Positions 15,979-17,926 of a stretch of DNA of 17,926 nucleotides are shown here, in pieces. Every line of letters begins with the position of its first letter. The first letter of the stretch is position 1. Source of the DNA: Caryophanales bacterium UBA6769 (GTDB lineage: Bacteria; Bacillota; Bacilli; Bacillales; UBA6769); the NCBI GenBank assembly GCA_002453275.1, contig DKGN01000079.1, forward strand, positions 1 to 17,926, in the 5' to 3' direction. The notes beneath the pieces were generated by a model that worked only from the letters and a program-made list of their open reading frames with translations, ran no database searches and was not told where the DNA came from. The translations under genes and the position numbers were made by a program.

Positions 15979-17250
15979 ATGAAAGTCCTTATCGTTGGAA
16001 GGGGCGGTCGCGAACATGCACTTGCATGGAAGTTCGCCCAAAGTCCAAAAGTAGAAAAAGTATTCGTAGCACCAGGGAATGATGGGATGACTGATGTTGC
16101 GGAATGTATTCCAATTGAAGAGGGCGAGCAAGAGAAGCTCGTTGCATTTGCGAAAAAGGAAAACATCGGACTCACGTTTGTCGGACCCGAACAACCACTC
16201 ATTGACGGACTCGTTGATGAATTTGAAGCAGAAGGTCTAGCAGTGTTCGGTCCCCGAAAAAACGCTGCAATCATAGAAGGGAGTAAAAACTTTGCCAAGG
16301 AATTAATGGTGAAGTATGACATCCCGACAGCAGAATACGAAACATTTACAGACCTAGAAGATGCAACAGCATACGTGAAAAAAAAAGGTGCACCAATTGT
16401 CATTAAGGCAGACGGACTTGCGGCTGGAAAAGGCGTCGTCGTTGCGATGACGGAGGAAGAAGCACTTGACGCATTACAAGACATGCTCGCAGATCGTCGG
16501 TTCGGTGAGGCGAGTGCCCAAGTCGTCATTGAGGAATTTCTTGACGGTGAAGAATTTTCATTAATAGCGTTTGTGAATGGTGAAGCGGTGTACCCGATGG
16601 TTATTTCGCAAGACCATAAGCGCGCTCACGACGGTGATAAAGGTCCGAATACAGGTGGGATGGGTGCTTATTCTCCTGTTCCACAAATTGAGCCATCGAT
16701 TGTCGATGGGGCCATCGAGACCATTTTAAAACCGACAGCAAAAGCGATGATGCAAGAGGATCGTGCATTTACAGGGATTTTATATGCTGGACTCATTTTA
16801 ACGAAAGCTGGCGTGAAAGTAATTGAATATAATGCCCGTTTCGGTGACCCTGAAACCCAAGTAGTCTTACCAAGGCTAGAAAATGATCTTACGGATGTGT
16901 TGACAGACATTTTAAATGAAAAACCTGTCCAATTAAGCTGGTCTGATGATAATTTGACCGGTGTCGTCGTCGCTTCAAAAGGCTATCCTAGTGATGATTA
17001 TGAAAAAGGTAGCCCGATAACAGGCTTTGACAAGCTTGATCCGAATGCTCTCGTCTTCCATGCCGGTTCGAAAAAAGAAAATGAAACGTTTGTTACGAAC
17101 GGAGGGCGTGTCTTGCTCATCGTCGGAACTGGTGACACGCTCCAACAGAGTGTGGACCATGTGTATGACAACCTTTCACGCTTAACGTGTGACGGCGGTT
17201 TTTACCGGAAAGATATTGCCCATCGTGCGATTTCAAAAGCACAACAATAA
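15979..17250 (+). CDS. purD: Phosphoribosylamine-glycine ligase
   Basis: PurD is the ATP-grasp ligase joining phosphoribosylamine and glycine to GAR, the second step. The 423-residue protein opens with KVLIVGRGGREHALAWK (2-18), followed by GPEQPLIDGLVD (about 68-79), the ATP-grasp lid KADGLAAGKGVVVA (about 143-156), DHKRAHDGDKGPNTGGMGAYSP (about 211-232) and the metal site EYNARFGDPETQ (about 279-290). The ATG follows AGGGGTGG. It is the last gene of the operon and ends inside the left flank of a strong terminator. The longer gap to purH (56 bases) has no convincing promoter or terminator. Confidence 0.97.
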   Translation: MKVLIVGRGGREHALAWKFAQSPKVEKVFVAPGNDGMTDVAECIPIEEGEQEKLVAFAKKENIGLTFVGPEQPLIDGLVDEFEAEGLAVFGPRKNAAIIEGSKNFAKELMVKYDIPTAEYETFTDLEDATAYVKKKGAPIVIKADGLAAGKGVVVAMTEEEALDALQDMLADRRFGEASAQVVIEEFLDGEEFSLIAFVNGEAVYPMVISQDHKRAHDGDKGPNTGGMGAYSPVPQIEPSIVDGAIETILKPTAKAMMQEDRAFTGILYAGLILTKAGVKVIEYNARFGDPETQVVLPRLENDLTDVLTDILNEKPVQLSWSDDNLTGVVVASKGYPSDDYEKGSPITGFDKLDPNALVFHAGSKKENETFVTNGGRVLLIVGTGDTLQQSVDHVYDNLSRLTCDGGFYRKDIAHRAISKAQQ

Positions 17251-17295
17251 AAAAGTGCTCCTTGTTTTTTTGACGCGACAAGGAGCACTTTTTTC
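17249..17295. terminator. Strong terminator at the end of the pur operon
   Basis: AAAAAAGTGCTCCTTGT (17250-17265) pairs with ACAAGGAGCACTTTTTT (17278-17294) around a T-rich loop. The symmetrical A and T flanks make it work in both directions, ending purD on one strand and the 43-residue gene on the other. Confidence 0.92.
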
Positions 17296-17296
17296 G

Positions 17297-17428
17297 TTAA
17301 CTCTTCGTATGTCTGTCTTCTTCATAAGCAATCAAAACAACGCCCAATTCATTTTCTAATTGCTCTATATTTTGCGTCTGTTCCTCAGTTAAATTTGCTA
17401 AGTGCCAATCTTTCTCCTTATCATTCAT
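17297..17428 (-). CDS. Small acidic protein, unknown (43 residues)
   Basis: I do not recognise a family for this 43-residue soluble, acidic protein. It has a short N-terminal polar part (MNDKEKDWHLANL), a likely amphipathic helix (TEEQTQNIEQLENEL) and a hydrophobic strand (GVVLIAY) before a charged tail. The ATG at 17428 is preceded by GGAGGG at good spacing, which makes a chance frame unlikely. It follows sspH by 19 bases on the same strand and ends two bases before the pur terminator, so it may be co-transcribed with sspH; a sporulation role would be guilt by association only. Confidence 0.6.
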   Translation of the reverse strand: MNDKEKDWHLANLTEEQTQNIEQLENELGVVLIAYEEDRHTKS

Positions 17429-17447
17429 GTAGAAAGCCCTCCATTAT

Positions 17448-17633
17448 CTATGAAAAATGTTCTTCCAATTTTTCTAACGGAACCTCCTGCTCATTTTCCG
17501 GATCGTTAAGTGGATAAATTCTTGCTAAATCCTTTTGTTCATGAACATTTTGAATATAGACAGGCACACCATTTAGTGTAACATGCTCCATTTTTGGTGA
17601 AGTTGCAATTTCTTCAGCTCTTTGCCGATCCAT
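17448..17633 (-). CDS. sspH: Small acid-soluble spore protein, H-type
   Basis: The 61-residue protein matches the H-type SASP family: MDRQRAEEIATSPKMEHVTLNGVPVYIQNV, then DLARIYPLNDPENEQEVPLEKLEE. The order RAxEI..S..M..VT..GVPVYIQ.V......ARIYPL..P..E..VP...L is the family pattern, and the length is typical. H-type SASPs are minor proteins of the spore core made late in the forespore under sigma-G; their exact role is unclear. The ATG has AAGGAGG nine bases upstream. It lies convergent to purD and divergent from yerA. It shows that the host forms endospores. Confidence 0.92.
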   Translation of the reverse strand: MDRQRAEEIATSPKMEHVTLNGVPVYIQNVHEQKDLARIYPLNDPENEQEVPLEKLEEHFS

Positions 17634-17666
17634 TGAAACGCGCCTCCTTTTTTATAAGATTAAGTT

Positions 17667-17696
17667 TAATTTTTACTACAACACGGGCAAATATTC
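17667..17696 (-). promoter_or_regulatory. Candidate sigma-G promoter of sspH
   Basis: On the minus strand GAATA (17696-17692) and AAAATTA (17673-17667) are separated by 18 bases, the spacing of forespore sigma-G promoters. The -35 fits well; the -10 has two mismatches to CATNNTA. Expected from the gene family, weak by sequence alone. Confidence 0.35.
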
Positions 17697-17856
17697 TTAT
17701 TTATGTCGTTCGGACTTGGAATTATAACTGAGAGAAAGCGATCGTAATGGGAATGAAAACGTACAAAAAATAGTAACAATCTTTTCTTCTTTAGTACGTT
17801 AAAATGTGTTAGACTAAAGCTAGCTAAGCTTACATTTTAGTTTAGGAGGAAGCCAA

Positions 17857-17926
17857 TTGGCTAATCGTACATTACATTGGAATAAAAAAGAGATGAGGTC
17901 ACATCTTGCGATTATCGATGGAGAAA
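17857..17926 (+). CDS. yerA: Adenine deaminase-family protein, YerA-like (5' end)
   Basis: Only the first 23 residues are inside the window: LANRTLHWNKKEMRSHLAII and three more. The start is TTG at 17857 with a perfect AGGAGGA at 17844-17850. The pattern (S/N)RT..W.KK..R.H resembles the N-terminus of YerA, an amidohydrolase of the adenine deaminase family that in B. subtilis lies shortly after purD. That context and the start residues support the call, but the catalytic metal-binding part is outside the window, so activity on adenine cannot be judged here. Confidence 0.65.
   Translation, partial: MANRTLHWNKKEMRSHLAIIDGE

Noticed and set aside
15954..16529. 191-residue open frame on the minus strand inside purD
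   Set aside because: It lies fully antisense to a well-conserved enzyme, is Ser/Ala/Phe-rich as expected for the reverse of purD codons, and has no ribosome binding site.

Overview
The window looks like chromosomal DNA from a spore-forming member of the Bacillaceae (Firmicutes). The evidence is AT-rich DNA with strong AAGGAGG-type ribosome binding sites, a B. subtilis-like order of pbuG ... yebE-yebG-pur operon ... yerA, a guanine riboswitch in front of purE, and an H-type small acid-soluble spore protein gene. The genus cannot be fixed from sequence reading alone.

Layout. (1) Positions 1-605 hold the 3' part of a PbuG-type hypoxanthine/guanine permease and its terminator. (2) Positions 589-1077 hold two divergent small membrane-protein genes. 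(3) Positions 1087-1286 hold an isolated 5S rRNA gene with its own candidate promoter and terminator, with no 16S, 23S or tRNA gene in the window. (4) Positions 1385-4591 hold a NAD-synthesis block: nadC-nadA on the minus strand, divergent from a nifS-type cysteine desulfurase, with a 15-bp-arm inverted repeat between them that is a good operator candidate. nadB, which usually sits between nifS and nadC, is absent. (5) Positions 4597-5800 hold a small membrane protein gene (minus) and yebE-yebG (plus). (6) Positions 5821-17295 hold the purine operon: PurBox-like pair, sigma-A promoter, guanine riboswitch with terminator, then purE-purK-purB-purL-purF-purM-purN-purH-purD and a strong terminator. 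(7) Positions 17297-17633 hold two small minus-strand genes, one of them sspH. (8) From 17857 a yerA-type adenine-deaminase-family gene runs out of the window.

How the genes work together. The pur operon makes IMP from PRPP and is shut down by PurR (inferred from the PurBoxes) and by guanine through the riboswitch. PbuG and YerA are salvage-side neighbours. NifS probably supplies sulfur for the 4Fe-4S cluster of NadA.

Most of the window is ordinary housekeeping DNA and I see no new defence, mobile or biosynthetic system. The points that deserve a second look are gaps and oddities in otherwise textbook operons: purC-purS-purQ are missing exactly between purB and purL, nadB is missing, PurL has Ser instead of His in its SHNHPSA signature, the purF start region is conflicted (the best ribosome binding site would give a protein without its catalytic Cys), and the 5S gene is an orphan.
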